From contig NZ_FRCC01000009.1 of NCBI RefSeq assembly GCF_900142775.1, positions 62,001 through 126,000 on the forward strand: 64,000 nucleotides of DNA, in the 5' to 3' direction. The first letter of the stretch is position 1. Each line of letters begins with the position of its first letter. This DNA comes from Flavobacterium flevense. Its GTDB lineage: Bacteria > Bacteroidota > Bacteroidia > Flavobacteriales > Flavobacteriaceae. Made by a program: the position numbers and the translations under genes. Below are positions 53,362 through 61,626 of this stretch, in pieces. The notes beneath the pieces are model-generated. The model saw nothing but the letters and a program-made list of their open reading frames with translations. It searched no databases and was not told the DNA's origin.

Positions 53362-53401
53362 AAAAAGCTTTTTCTGAATAAGAAGAAGCTTTTTGTTTTT
53401 T
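53362..53401 (+). terminator. Second hairpin with T run upstream of glnK
   Basis: AAAAAGCTT (53362-53370) pairs with AAGCTTTTT (53386-53394), then G and seven T. Confidence 0.6.
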
Positions 53402-53430
53402 TGGACATTAATAATGCATTCTGGGTGTCT

Positions 53431-53460
53431 TTTTTAAAACAATAAAATCAATTATTTTTG
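53431..53460 (+). promoter_or_regulatory. Candidate promoter of the glnK-amt operon
   Basis: TTTT (53431-53434), 18 nt, then TATTTTTG (53453-53460). If used, transcription would start near 53467 and give glnK a leader of about 500 nt. It is followed by TTATACCCCTATTTTTTT. Confidence 0.5.
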
Positions 53461-53466
53461 CTTATA

Positions 53467-53971
53467 CCCCTATTTTTTTAACTCAAAAACGAATTTAGTG
53501 ATTAAAAATTGCGTTTTAATCCTTTAAAATGTGTTTAAAATGTAAATAACCCTTCTTTTTTATGGGTATTGGTTTAAAATGAATTATGAATAAATCAAAA
53601 TTTGCAAGTTCAAATTAAATATTATCTATTATTTTGATTTGATTTTCGGTAATTGATAATTCTTTCGGATTTTGAGCAAAAAATATCAATTCTTTGACTT
53701 TTTTAAGCCAAAAGTTAATAAATTCGCCATTATCAACAACAAAACAACAAAATATTAACAATTTTCGAAAAAGAGCCAAAGCAGAAAATTGAAAAACACT
53801 TAAGCTTTTTATTAACCAAAACCCAATTAGAAATGAGACAACGAGCTAAACCCGCAAACAAGTAAAAAATCAAAAGGTCTTTTCTAAACCAAATTTCTAA
53901 TTGAAAAGCCTTTCTAAAAAAAAATAACAACAAATAACTTTTACCATAAATCAATTTAAAATCCACTTATT
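53467..53971 (+). other. Long non-coding leader of glnK with ordered inverted repeats
   Basis: No credible gene is present. Inverted repeats in order are AAATCAAAAT (53592-53601) with ATTTTGATTT (53631-53640) and AATTGATA (53651-53658) with TATCAATT (53684-53691). Then come two interleaved repeats, CAATTAGAAAT (53824-53834) with ATTTCTAATTG (53893-53903), and AAAGGTCTTTTC (53873-53884) with GAAAAGCCTTT (53903-53913). The stretch around 53720-53870 is A/C-rich and G-poor. It looks like a structured RNA leader. Confidence 0.5.
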
Positions 53972-54310
53972 ATGAAAAAAATCGAAGCAGTGATACGAAA
54001 ATCAAAATTTGATGAAGTTAAAAAAGCTTTACACCAAATTGAGGTTAACTTTTTTACCTACTGGGATGTTACCGGTGTGGGTAATGAAAAAGAAGGACAC
54101 GTATACAGAGGGATTACTTACAGTACTTCCGATATCCAAAGAAGATACATTTCTATTGTTGTTTCTGATCCTTTTTTAGAAAGAACGGTTGATGCTATTT
54201 TAAATGCTGCCGGAACAGGAATGGTAGGAGACGGAAAAATATTCGTTTCTGATGTTATTGAGACCTACCGAATCAGAACAAAAGAAAAAGGAACAGACGC
54301 TGTTAACTAA
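53972..54310 (+). CDS. PII-type nitrogen regulator (GlnK/GlnB)
   Basis: The 112-residue PII protein senses 2-oxoglutarate and ATP/ADP and gates the ammonium transporter encoded next to it, which makes it GlnK-like. The T-loop tyrosine matching E. coli Y51 is Y50 in YRGITYSTSD, and the C-loop and B-loop blocks are GTGMVGDGKIFVSDV and YRIRTKEKG. Upstream of the T-loop it has VTGVGNEKEGH, unlike the usual GRQKG segment, so interaction partners may differ. Confidence 0.93.
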   Translation: MKKIEAVIRKSKFDEVKKALHQIEVNFFTYWDVTGVGNEKEGHVYRGITYSTSDIQRRYISIVVSDPFLERTVDAILNAAGTGMVGDGKIFVSDVIETYRIRTKEKGTDAVN

Positions 54311-54345
54311 ATCATTTTTTAAAATTAACTAATAAAATATATATT

Positions 54346-55548
54346 ATGGATACGAATGCTGTATTAGACTTAATGTGGGTATTGATCTGCGGAATTTTAG
54401 TGTTTTTCATGCAAGCTGGTTTTACTCTGGTAGAAGCTGGTTTTACAAGATCAAAAAACACAGGAAACATTATAATGAAAAACTTAATGGATTTCTGTAT
54501 CGGGAGTGTTGCTTTCTGGGCAATAGGTTACTCTTTGATGTATGGAGAATCCATTAGCGGTTTTATAGGAACACCAAGTTTGTTTTTTGATACTGCTGCT
54601 GATATGCACAGTTTGTTCTTCCAAACTGTATTTGCTGCAACTGCTGCAACTATCGTTTCTGGAGCAATTGCTGAAAGAACAAAATTTACAACTTATTTAT
54701 TCTTCTCTCTATTGATGACTTTAGTTATCTATCCAATTTCAGGAAGCTGGGTTTGGAACGGAGGCGGATGGTTAGCCGGAATGGGCTTTACTGATTTTGC
54801 CGGATCAACTGTAGTGCACTCTGTTGGTGGATGGGCTTCATTAGTAGCTGCTGCGATGGTAGGACCAAGAATTGGTAAATACAATGCTGACGGAACTTCA
54901 AATGCAATTCCAGGACACAACATTATGTTAGGTGCTTTAGGGGTGTTTATTTTATGGATGGGCTGGTTCGGATTTAACCCTGGTTCTCAATTAGCTATCT
55001 CTGGAGATAATGCAATTGCTGTAGCAGGTATCTTTATTACAACAAACTTAGCCGGAGCTGCCGGAGCATTAGCGGCAATGTTTTTAACATGGGTTATCTA
55101 CAAAAAGCCGGATATCTCAATGACATTAAATGGTGTTTTAGCAGGTCTTGTAGGTGTAACTGCCGGTTGTGCTGCTGTAAGCCCGATGGGAGCTTTCTGG
55201 ATAGGATTAATTTGTGGTATCGCTGTAGTATTCTCTATTGAGTTCATCGACAAAAAACTTAAAATTGACGATCCGGTTGGAGCTGTTTCTGTACACGGTG
55301 TATGTGGTGCTTTAGGTACTATATTAGTAGGTGTATTTGCTACTGACGGAGGTTTACTTTACGGAGGTGGATTTGCAAAATTAGGAGTACAGTTAACGGG
55401 AGTAGTTGCAATAGGTGCATGGGCTATGATTACTACTTTTATTGTTCTTTTTATTCTTAAAAAGACATTGGGACTTAGAGTTACTAAAGAAGAAGAAATT
55501 GACGGATTAGATATTCATGAGCATGGTTCAAATGTTTACAATGACTAA
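54346..55548 (+). CDS. amt: Ammonium transporter (Amt family)
   Basis: The 400-residue protein has 11 predicted helices and the Amt signature blocks. The opening is LMWVLICGILVFFMQAGFTLVEAGF, followed by NIIMKNLMDFCIGSVAFWAIGYSLMYG. The two pore histidines lie in GSTVVHSVGGWASL and GAVSVHGVCGALGTI. The block MLGALGVFILWMGWFGFNPGS is typical. It has no cleavable signal peptide. It is cotranscribed with the PII gene 36 nt upstream and followed by a strong terminator. Confidence 0.97.
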   Translation: MDTNAVLDLMWVLICGILVFFMQAGFTLVEAGFTRSKNTGNIIMKNLMDFCIGSVAFWAIGYSLMYGESISGFIGTPSLFFDTAADMHSLFFQTVFAATAATIVSGAIAERTKFTTYLFFSLLMTLVIYPISGSWVWNGGGWLAGMGFTDFAGSTVVHSVGGWASLVAAAMVGPRIGKYNADGTSNAIPGHNIMLGALGVFILWMGWFGFNPGSQLAISGDNAIAVAGIFITTNLAGAAGALAAMFLTWVIYKKPDISMTLNGVLAGLVGVTAGCAAVSPMGAFWIGLICGIAVVFSIEFIDKKLKIDDPVGAVSVHGVCGALGTILVGVFATDGGLLYGGGFAKLGVQLTGVVAIGAWAMITTFIVLFILKKTLGLRVTKEEEIDGLDIHEHGSNVYND

Positions 55549-55571
55549 TAAGTAATTTATTTTAAACTATC

Positions 55572-55604
55572 AAAAGCCACAACATTCCTTATGTTGTGGC
55601 TTTT
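55572..55604 (+). terminator. Terminator of glnK-amt
   Basis: AAAAGCCACAACAT (55572-55585) pairs perfectly with ATGTTGTGGCTTTT (55591-55604), with a 5-nt loop. Confidence 0.93.
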
Positions 55605-55771
55605 GTAATTTATATAAAGAGGCAATAAAATCGGAAGGAAATGTTAATAGGGCTCAAAAAATTCACAAAAATTTGAGACTTCATTTAAAAGTTAATAGCT
55701 GATAAATGATTAAATTTAACAATACAAACTATATCAGTATGATAGTAGTATTAATTTAAATATACAAAATC

Positions 55772-56026
55772 ATGAGTTTATTGACAGATAATGTTATTCC
55801 GGGTGACCACGGTAAAATTTTTGGTACTAATGCTAAAGAAGATAGTGAATTGACAGCAATTAAGGAAAGCCTTTTAAAAATGGATGGGGTTACTGAAGTG
55901 CACATCAATAATGCTGTTTTTCCAAGAGAGTTTACGGTTTTAACTAACAAAGTTATAAGTGTGGAAGAAATAGAAAGACAAGTAAAATCCATAGGTTTTC
56001 ATGCCATTCCTAAACAAGTAATCTAG
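55772..56026 (+). CDS. HMA-like domain protein lacking CxxC
   Basis: The 84-residue protein has the beta-alpha-beta pattern of heavy-metal-associated domains: AIKESLLKMDGVTEVHINNAVFPREFTVLTNKVISVEEIERQVKSIGFHAIPKQ. The metal-binding CxxC of the first loop is absent (AKEDSELT), so it is unlikely to bind Cu(I) in the standard way. A terminator separates it from the arsenic operon downstream, so it is its own unit. Confidence 0.8.
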   Translation: MSLLTDNVIPGDHGKIFGTNAKEDSELTAIKESLLKMDGVTEVHINNAVFPREFTVLTNKVISVEEIERQVKSIGFHAIPKQVI

Positions 56027-56031
56027 AATAT

Positions 56032-56072
56032 AAACTCCTTTAAAAGCATATTTATTTTAAAGGAGTTTTTTT
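56032..56072 (+). terminator. Terminator of the HMA-like gene
   Basis: AAACTCCTTTAAAA (56032-56045) pairs perfectly with TTTTAAAGGAGTTT (56055-56068), followed by a T run. Confidence 0.93.
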
Positions 56073-56136
56073 TATCCAATAATTTAACATTGTTATTTAA
56101 TTTATTATCGTAATATTGCAATATAAAAATATAACG

Positions 56137-56466
56137 ATGGGAATTACTAAAACCGAAAGTTTTACAGAAGAGCAAAATCAGTTGGCTACGTTAGCTAAAG
56201 CCATTGGGCATCCTGCACGGATAGCCATCATACAACATTTAATAAAAGTAAATAGTTGTATTTGCGGAGATATTGTAAACGAACTTCCGCTGGCACAGCC
56301 TACTGTTTCCCAACACCTGAAAGAATTAAAAAATGCAGGCCTGATCAAGGGGAGTCTTGAGGGTAATGCGGTTTGTTATTGTCTGGACGAAAAAGGTTTT
56401 GGTAAAATAAAATCATTTTTTGAAAACATAGACAGCTATTTTAATAGAACTAATCAATGTTGTTAA
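56137..56466 (+). CDS. ArsR/SmtB family repressor of the arsenic operon
   Basis: The 109-residue winged HTH contains the block IGHPARIAIIQHLIKVNSCICGDIVNELPLAQPTVSQHLKELKNAGLIKG. The cysteine pair in SCICGD fits the C-x-C metalloid site of ArsR proteins, and the C-terminus ends in CC. An earlier start at 56116 (TTG) lies over a -7-like TAATATTG box, so the ATG at 56137 is chosen. It likely releases the operon in the presence of arsenite. Confidence 0.9.
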   Translation: MGITKTESFTEEQNQLATLAKAIGHPARIAIIQHLIKVNSCICGDIVNELPLAQPTVSQHLKELKNAGLIKGSLEGNAVCYCLDEKGFGKIKSFFENIDSYFNRTNQCC

Positions 56467-56485
56467 TTTTAAAAAGAATACAATC

Positions 56486-56956
56486 ATGAAATTATCAGAA
56501 ATCAAAACAATTTTAGAAAGTGCAGACCATGTCACTTTTCAATTATCGGATGGAACATTAGTGCCGGAACATTTTCATGTAACCGAAGTGGGATTAATCA
56601 CTAAAAAGTTTATTGACTGTGGCGGTACAGTCAGAAATGAGAAAATTGTCAATTTCCAGTTGTGGGATGCCAATGATTTTGAACATCGTTTAAAACCTGA
56701 GAAGCTCCTGAATATTATTTCTTTATCTGAAAAAGTATTGGGAATTGAAGATTCAGAAATAGAAGTGGAATACCAATCAACCACAATCGGTAAGTACGAT
56801 TTAGATTTTGATGGGAAAAACTTTATTCTGTTAAACAAGAAAACAGCTTGTCTGGCCGAAGATCAATGTGGAATTCCGCAAGAAAAGCAAAAAATAAAAT
56901 TAAGCGAAATTAAAAATCAAACTCAGAGTTGTACTCCCGGAGGCAGCTGCTGCTAA
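56486..56956 (+). CDS. DUF6428 family protein in the arsenic operon
   Basis: The 156-residue protein matches DUF6428: LSEIKTILESADHVTFQLSDGTLVPEHFHVTEVGLITKKFIDCGGTVR in the first half, and a second half of strands ending in AEDQCGIPQ...SCTPGGSCC. The C-terminal cysteine cluster could bind arsenite or another soft metal. Members occur next to arsR in Bacteroidota but I know of no biochemical function. It lies 19 nt after arsR. Confidence 0.82.
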   Translation: MKLSEIKTILESADHVTFQLSDGTLVPEHFHVTEVGLITKKFIDCGGTVRNEKIVNFQLWDANDFEHRLKPEKLLNIISLSEKVLGIEDSEIEVEYQSTTIGKYDLDFDGKNFILLNKKTACLAEDQCGIPQEKQKIKLSEIKNQTQSCTPGGSCC

Positions 56957-56988
56957 GAAATTCAATTTATAAACTCAAAATACTAAAA

Positions 56989-57621
56989 ATGACTGCAACT
57001 CAAACGGAGCTCTTTTCGAAAATTGAAAAAGTAATTCAGGATTTTAATTTCGAAAATATAACTGAAGATCGAAAATTGGTATTACAGCCTTTGGTAGATT
57101 TTATCCAGAATAAAGTAAATAACAATCAGGAAATAAGACTTAATTTAATATGTACCCATAATTCCAGAAGAAGTCATTTGTCGCAAGTCTGGGCACAAAC
57201 AGCAGCGGCTTATTATGCTGTTCCAAATGTATTTTGCTATTCCGGCGGAACCGAAGCTACTGCTTTGTTCCCAATGGCGGCTCAAACCTTGACTAACCAA
57301 GGATTCCAAATTACAACGCTTGCCGAAGGAACGAATCCTGTTTACAGTATTAAATTTTCAGAAAATGCGCATCCGGTTATAGGATTTTCTAAAACCTATG
57401 ATGATAGCTTTAATCCGCAATCTCAATTTGCTGCAATTATGACTTGTTCGCAGGCTGATGGAGGCTGTCCTTTTATTGCCGGTGCCGAAAAACGCATTCC
57501 GATAACTTTTGAAGATCCCAAAGCTTTTGATAATACGCCGCAACAGGCTGAGAAGTACGAAGAAAGAAGCATTCAGATTGGAACTGAACTCTTTTATGTT
57601 TTTTCACAAATAAAAAAATAA
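56989..57621 (+). CDS. Arsenate reductase, low-MW phosphatase type with N-terminal extension
   Basis: The 210-residue protein from the ATG at 56989 reduces arsenate to arsenite. The nucleophile P-loop is CTHNSRRS (CX5R). A second and third redox Cys occur in [11 protein letters not shown], where the spacing CX6C equals that of Cys82/Cys89 in the thioredoxin-linked ArsC of plasmid pI258. About 50 residues precede the P-loop, longer than the classical ArsC. The next gene (ACR3) starts 1 nt after its stop. Confidence 0.88.
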   Translation: MTATQTELFSKIEKVIQDFNFENITEDRKLVLQPLVDFIQNKVNNNQEIRLNLICTHNSRRSHLSQVWAQTAAAYYAVPNVFCYSGGTEATALFPMAAQTLTNQGFQITTLAEGTNPVYSIKFSENAHPVIGFSKTYDDSFNPQSQFAAIMTCSQADGGCPFIAGAEKRIPITFEDPKAFDNTPQQAEKYEERSIQIGTELFYVFSQIKK

Positions 57622-57622
57622 T

Positions 57623-58690
57623 ATGTCAGTTACAAATTGTGCTCCGGCATTTAAAAGAAAAAAACTAAGCTTTTTAGACCGTTACCTGACTCTTTGGATT
57701 TTCCTGGCGATGGCTTTGGGAATTGCTATTGGTAATTTTGTTCCTTCCAGCGGATCATTTATCAACTCTTTTTCCAGCGGAACAACTAATATTCCATTGG
57801 CTATCGGATTGATTCTTATGATGTATCCTCCGTTAGCCAAAGTAAAATATGAAGAAATGGGAGCTGTCTTTAAAAATATCAAAATATTGACTGCATCGCT
57901 GTTTCTTAATTGGATTATAGGTCCTGTTTTAATGTTTGTACTGGCGCTTGTTTTTCTAAACGCTTATCCGGAATACATGATTGGCGTAATCTTAATTGGT
58001 TTGGCAAGATGCATCGCCATGGTGGTGGTTTGGAACGACCTTGCTGATGGAAACCGGGAATATGCAGCAGGTCTTATTGCTTTAAACAGTATTTTTCAGG
58101 TAGTGCTGTATAGCGTTTATGCGTATATTTTTATCACTGTTTTGCCTCCTTATTTTGGTTTTACCGGATTTGAAGTTGCTATTAGTATCGCTCAGATTGC
58201 CGAAAGTGTTGCTATTTATTTAGGGATTCCGTTTGCCTTAGGAATCATTAGTCGTTATAGTCTGATTTACTTAAAGGGTATCGAATGGTTTCAGAATAAA
58301 TTTATACCGGTAATTTCTCCAATCACATTAATTGCTTTGTTGTTTACTATTGTGATTATGTTTAGTTTAAAAGGAGCATTAATTGTTCAGATTCCGATGG
58401 ATGTAGTTCGAATTGCAATTCCGTTACTGATTTATTTTACGGTTATGTTTCTAATCAGTTTTTTTGTTGGGAAATATTTTGGAGCCGATTATTCTAAAAG
58501 TACCGCCATTGCTTTCACGGCTACGGGAAATAATTTTGAATTAGCTATAGCAGTGGCTATTGGTGTCTTTGGGATCAATAGCGGACAGGCTTTTGCAGGT
58601 GTTATAGGACCTTTGGTAGAAGTTCCAGCATTAATTGCTTTAGTAAATGTGGCATTTTGGTTCCAAAAGAAATATTTTGCTGCCGCTTAA
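57623..58690 (+). CDS. ACR3-type arsenite efflux transporter
   Basis: The 355-residue protein has ten hydrophobic segments and the ACR3 signatures: [23 protein letters not shown], the conserved cysteine in [19 protein letters not shown], and the C-terminal [39 protein letters not shown] (in pieces). It exports arsenite by a proton-coupled or uniport mechanism. It ends the arsR-DUF6428-arsenate reductase-ACR3 operon. Confidence 0.95.
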   Translation: MSVTNCAPAFKRKKLSFLDRYLTLWIFLAMALGIAIGNFVPSSGSFINSFSSGTTNIPLAIGLILMMYPPLAKVKYEEMGAVFKNIKILTASLFLNWIIGPVLMFVLALVFLNAYPEYMIGVILIGLARCIAMVVVWNDLADGNREYAAGLIALNSIFQVVLYSVYAYIFITVLPPYFGFTGFEVAISIAQIAESVAIYLGIPFALGIISRYSLIYLKGIEWFQNKFIPVISPITLIALLFTIVIMFSLKGALIVQIPMDVVRIAIPLLIYFTVMFLISFFVGKYFGADYSKSTAIAFTATGNNFELAIAVAIGVFGINSGQAFAGVIGPLVEVPALIALVNVAFWFQKKYFAAA

Positions 58691-58778
58691 GTAATCTTAC
58701 TTAATCAGTTTTTGTTTGTTATAATAAAGCATTCGTTAATAAGTAGTCGTAAGTAAGCTTATTTTCGAATGCTTTTTT
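58691..58778 (+). terminator. Terminator of the arsenic operon
   Basis: AAAGCATTCG (58726-58735) pairs with CGAATGCTTT (58766-58775), with extra pairing (AATAAG/CTTATT) inside, and a T run. The rest of the 338-bp gap to nirB is AT-rich and holds the nirB control region. Confidence 0.85.
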
Positions 58779-58967
58779 TTGTGAAAGTGTTTTTTAAAAG
58801 CATTTTTAGATTTTTTTCTTTTGTAAATTCATGAAAACACTGATGTGTACAGAATAAAACAGCTTTAAAACATTAGAAAATTAAAAAAACAACCGCTCTT
58901 TTTTACACATTTTATATTTTAATACCTTCCTTTTCATAATATCTTAATTCAGAATAAAAAATAAAAA

Positions 58968-59019
58968 TTAAGTATTTGTATTAAGTATTTATACGTATAT
59001 TTGCTTCGTAATACTTAAT
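58968..59019 (+). promoter_or_regulatory. nirB promoter with direct and inverted TTAAGTATT repeats
   Basis: TTTG (58975-58978), 17 nt, then TATATTTG (58996-59003) is the promoter. TTAAGTATTT occurs at 58968 and again at 58981 (13-bp period). ATTAAGTATT (58980-58989) faces AATACTTAAT (59010-59019), forming a perfect 10-bp inverted repeat, centre-to-centre about 30 bp, that brackets the -7 box. This looks like an operator of a dimeric regulator. Confidence 0.6.
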
Positions 59020-59028
59020 AATGATATT

Positions 59029-61536
59029 ATGATAAAAATAATTGTAGTCGGAAACGGCATGGTGGGTTTCAAATTTTGCGAAAAATTCGTTTCAAAATCT
59101 GGACAGGAAAAATATCAAATTACCGTATTTGGTGAAGAGCCTAGACGTGCTTATGACCGTGTTCACCTTAGTGAATACTTTGCAGGAAAGTCAGCTGATG
59201 ATTTATCAATGTCAACTGCAACTTGGTACGAAGAAAATAATATCATATTAAACACCTCTGAATTAGTTACTGATATTCATAAAGAAAATAAAACAATTAC
59301 CACACATCTGGAAAAAACACATTCTTATGATTATCTGGTTTTAGCTACTGGTTCAGGTGCTTTTGTTCCGCCTATTGAAGGTGTTGAAAAAGAAGGTGTT
59401 TTTGTTTACCGAACAATAGAAGATCTGGACGCTATTATGGCTTACGCCAAAAAAATAAAGCAAAACGGTGCAACAGAAGCTGCGGTATTAGGCGGTGGAT
59501 TGCTTGGACTAGAAGCGGCAAAAGCAGTACGTGATTTAGGATTGAATCCTCATGTAGTTGAATTTGCTCCGCGACTAATGCCAAGACAATTAGATAAAGG
59601 AGCCAGTAACATGCTTCGTTCTAAAATTGAAGAACTTAATATTAAAATACATCTAAGTAAATCTACTCAGTTTATTGATGGTGATGACTGCATCACAGGA
59701 ATGATGTTTGAAGAAGAGGAACTTTTAAAAGTAGATATGCTTGTAATCTCTGCAGGTATCAAACCTCGTGATGAACTGGGAAGAGGAGCAGGTCTTGAAG
59801 TAGGTGTACGCGGTGGTGTTGTGGTTAACAACCAAATGCAGACTTCAGATCCTAATATCTACGCTATTGGTGAGGTGGCATTATACAATCACATGATTTA
59901 TGGGCTTGTGGCTCCGGGTTATGAAATGGCCGATGTTGCTGCTGAGCAAATTTTGCAAGGAGACAAAACCATGAGAGAAAGTATTGATATGTCAACTCAG
60001 TTAAAATTAATTGGGGTTGAGGTAGCAAGCTTTGGTGATCCATTTATAGAACATCAGGAAGGAACTCCTATTGTTTATGAAAATAAACTAAGCGGAATCT
60101 ACAAAAGAATCAATATTTCTAAAGACGGAACGAAACTTTTAGGAGGTATTCTGGTAGGAGATTCAAGTGATTACAATACTTTATTCCAAATTTACAGCAA
60201 CGGAATGGCGATTCCTAAAAACCCGGAAGATTTAATTCTAGGTGCCAGAGGAGGAGAATCTTCTTCTATGGGAAGTGCTATGGATTTGCCGGATACAGCC
60301 GTAATCTGTTCTTGCGAAAATGTGACTAAAGGAAGCATTTGCTGTTCTATTACTGATGGAAGTTGTGAAACTTTTGGTGATGTGGTAAAAGCAACTAAAG
60401 CAACTTCGGGTTGTGGTGGTTGTAAACCAATGGTAGCCGACTTAGTAAAAGAAGCTCAGAAATCTTTAGGAAAAGAAGTGAAAGATGTTGTTTGTGAGCA
60501 TTTTGCTTACAGCCGTCAGGAATTATTTGATATTGTGAAAATCAATAAATTCACAAATCATAATGAAGTATTGGGAACCATTGGAAAAGGAGACGGTTGC
60601 GAAATTTGCCGACCTGTTTTATCTTCTATCTTCTCCAGTATTTACAATGACACTGCTAACAAACACGTAACATCTCAGGATTCAAACGATAGATTCTTAG
60701 CTAATATTCAAAGAAACGGAACCTATTCAGTAGTTCCAAGAATGGCTGGTGGTGAAGTTACTGCCGAGAAATTAATCGCAATTGGTGAAGTAGCTAAAGA
60801 ATACAATTTATATACTAAAATAACCGGAGCACAACGTGTGGATTTATTTGGTGCTGAACTAAATGATTTACCTGCTATCTGGAAAAAATTAATTGACAAA
60901 GGTTTTGAAAGTGGTCATGCTTATGGTAAATCCTTAAGAGCCGTAAAAAGCTGTGTAGGTAATGCCTGGTGCCGTTACGGAATGGACGACAGTACCACAT
61001 TAGCCATCGAACTGGAAAATCGTTACAGAGGAATTCGTTCTCCGCATAAATTAAAAGGAGGAGTTTCGGCTTGTATCAGAGAATGTGCTGAAGCAAGAGG
61101 GAAAGATTTTGGAGTGATTGCTGTTGAAGGTGGCTGGAATCTTTACATCTGTGGTAACGGTGGTGCAAACCCTAAACACGCCGTTCTTTTAGCAGAACAA
61201 ATAGACAAAGAAACCGTATTCAAATACATGGATCGTTTCCTTATGTACTATATCCGTACTGCGGGACCATTGGTTAGAACCTCTACCTGGTTAGAAAAAC
61301 TGGAAGGCGGACTTGATTATTTAAAAAATGTAATCATCAACGATAGTCTTGGAATCAACGAAACACTGGAAGCAGAAATGCAACAATTAGTAGACACTTT
61401 CGAATGTGAGTGGAAACAAGCCATTGAAGATCCGGAAATGATGAAACGTTTCAGACATTTTACAAACACTGATGATCGTGATGAAACGATTGAGTATATC
61501 CCGCTTAGAGAACAAAAAATGCCTGTAGCCTGGTAA
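59029..61536 (+). CDS. nirB: Assimilatory-type nitrite reductase (NADH) large subunit
   Basis: NirB reduces nitrite to ammonia with NAD(P)H. The 835-residue protein has an FAD domain (VVGNGMVGFKF at residues 6-16), an NAD-binding region (GGGLLGLEAAKAV), a BFD-like 2Fe-2S domain (CSCENVTKGSICCSITDG, SGCGGCKP) and a second domain with CEICRP. The siroheme/4Fe-4S module has CVGNAWCRYG and CIRECAEARGKDFGV. It is first in the unit with nirD and DUF4202. Confidence 0.97.
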   Translation: MIKIIVVGNGMVGFKFCEKFVSKSGQEKYQITVFGEEPRRAYDRVHLSEYFAGKSADDLSMSTATWYEENNIILNTSELVTDIHKENKTITTHLEKTHSYDYLVLATGSGAFVPPIEGVEKEGVFVYRTIEDLDAIMAYAKKIKQNGATEAAVLGGGLLGLEAAKAVRDLGLNPHVVEFAPRLMPRQLDKGASNMLRSKIEELNIKIHLSKSTQFIDGDDCITGMMFEEEELLKVDMLVISAGIKPRDELGRGAGLEVGVRGGVVVNNQMQTSDPNIYAIGEVALYNHMIYGLVAPGYEMADVAAEQILQGDKTMRESIDMSTQLKLIGVEVASFGDPFIEHQEGTPIVYENKLSGIYKRINISKDGTKLLGGILVGDSSDYNTLFQIYSNGMAIPKNPEDLILGARGGESSSMGSAMDLPDTAVICSCENVTKGSICCSITDGSCETFGDVVKATKATSGCGGCKPMVADLVKEAQKSLGKEVKDVVCEHFAYSRQELFDIVKINKFTNHNEVLGTIGKGDGCEICRPVLSSIFSSIYNDTANKHVTSQDSNDRFLANIQRNGTYSVVPRMAGGEVTAEKLIAIGEVAKEYNLYTKITGAQRVDLFGAELNDLPAIWKKLIDKGFESGHAYGKSLRAVKSCVGNAWCRYGMDDSTTLAIELENRYRGIRSPHKLKGGVSACIRECAEARGKDFGVIAVEGGWNLYICGNGGANPKHAVLLAEQIDKETVFKYMDRFLMYYIRTAGPLVRTSTWLEKLEGGLDYLKNVIINDSLGINETLEAEMQQLVDTFECEWKQAIEDPEMMKRFRHFTNTDDRDETIEYIPLREQKMPVAW

Positions 61537-61573
61537 TATTTTTTAATAAAGTAGTTTATAATTTATGAATTTT

Positions 61574-61608
61574 TTGTTTTCCTGATTGCTGTTAAATCAG
61601 GAAAACAA
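61574..61608 (+). other. 14-bp perfect hairpin between nirB and nirD
   Basis: TTGTTTTCCTGATT (61574-61587) pairs perfectly with AATCAGGAAAACAA (61595-61608), with a 7-nt loop. No T run follows on the plus strand, so it is more likely an mRNA processing or stability element than a terminator. It ends 18 nt before the nirD ATG. Confidence 0.7.
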
Positions 61609-61626
61609 ACCCAAAAACAAAACAAC

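Larger units (their letters stand above)
53177..53452 (+). other. Two consecutive terminator-like hairpins and a possible small RNA
   Basis: AACCCTTTTAG (53203-53213) with CTAAGAGGGTT (53222-53232), followed by TCTTTTTT, ends the pyrE transcript. A second hairpin, AAAAAGCTT (53362-53370) with AAGCTTTTT (53386-53394), then GTTTTTTT, lies about 130 nt downstream. Between them is a 7-bp dyad AACTTGC/GCAAGTT (53251-53257, 53288-53294). No gene is encoded here; a short RNA ending at 53401 is possible. Confidence 0.5.

Noticed and set aside
53733..53966. A 77-codon minus-strand open frame in the glnK leader
   Set aside because: No promoter or Shine-Dalgarno lies upstream, the composition mirrors the A/C-rich leader, and it spans the inverted repeats. 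Treated as spurious.
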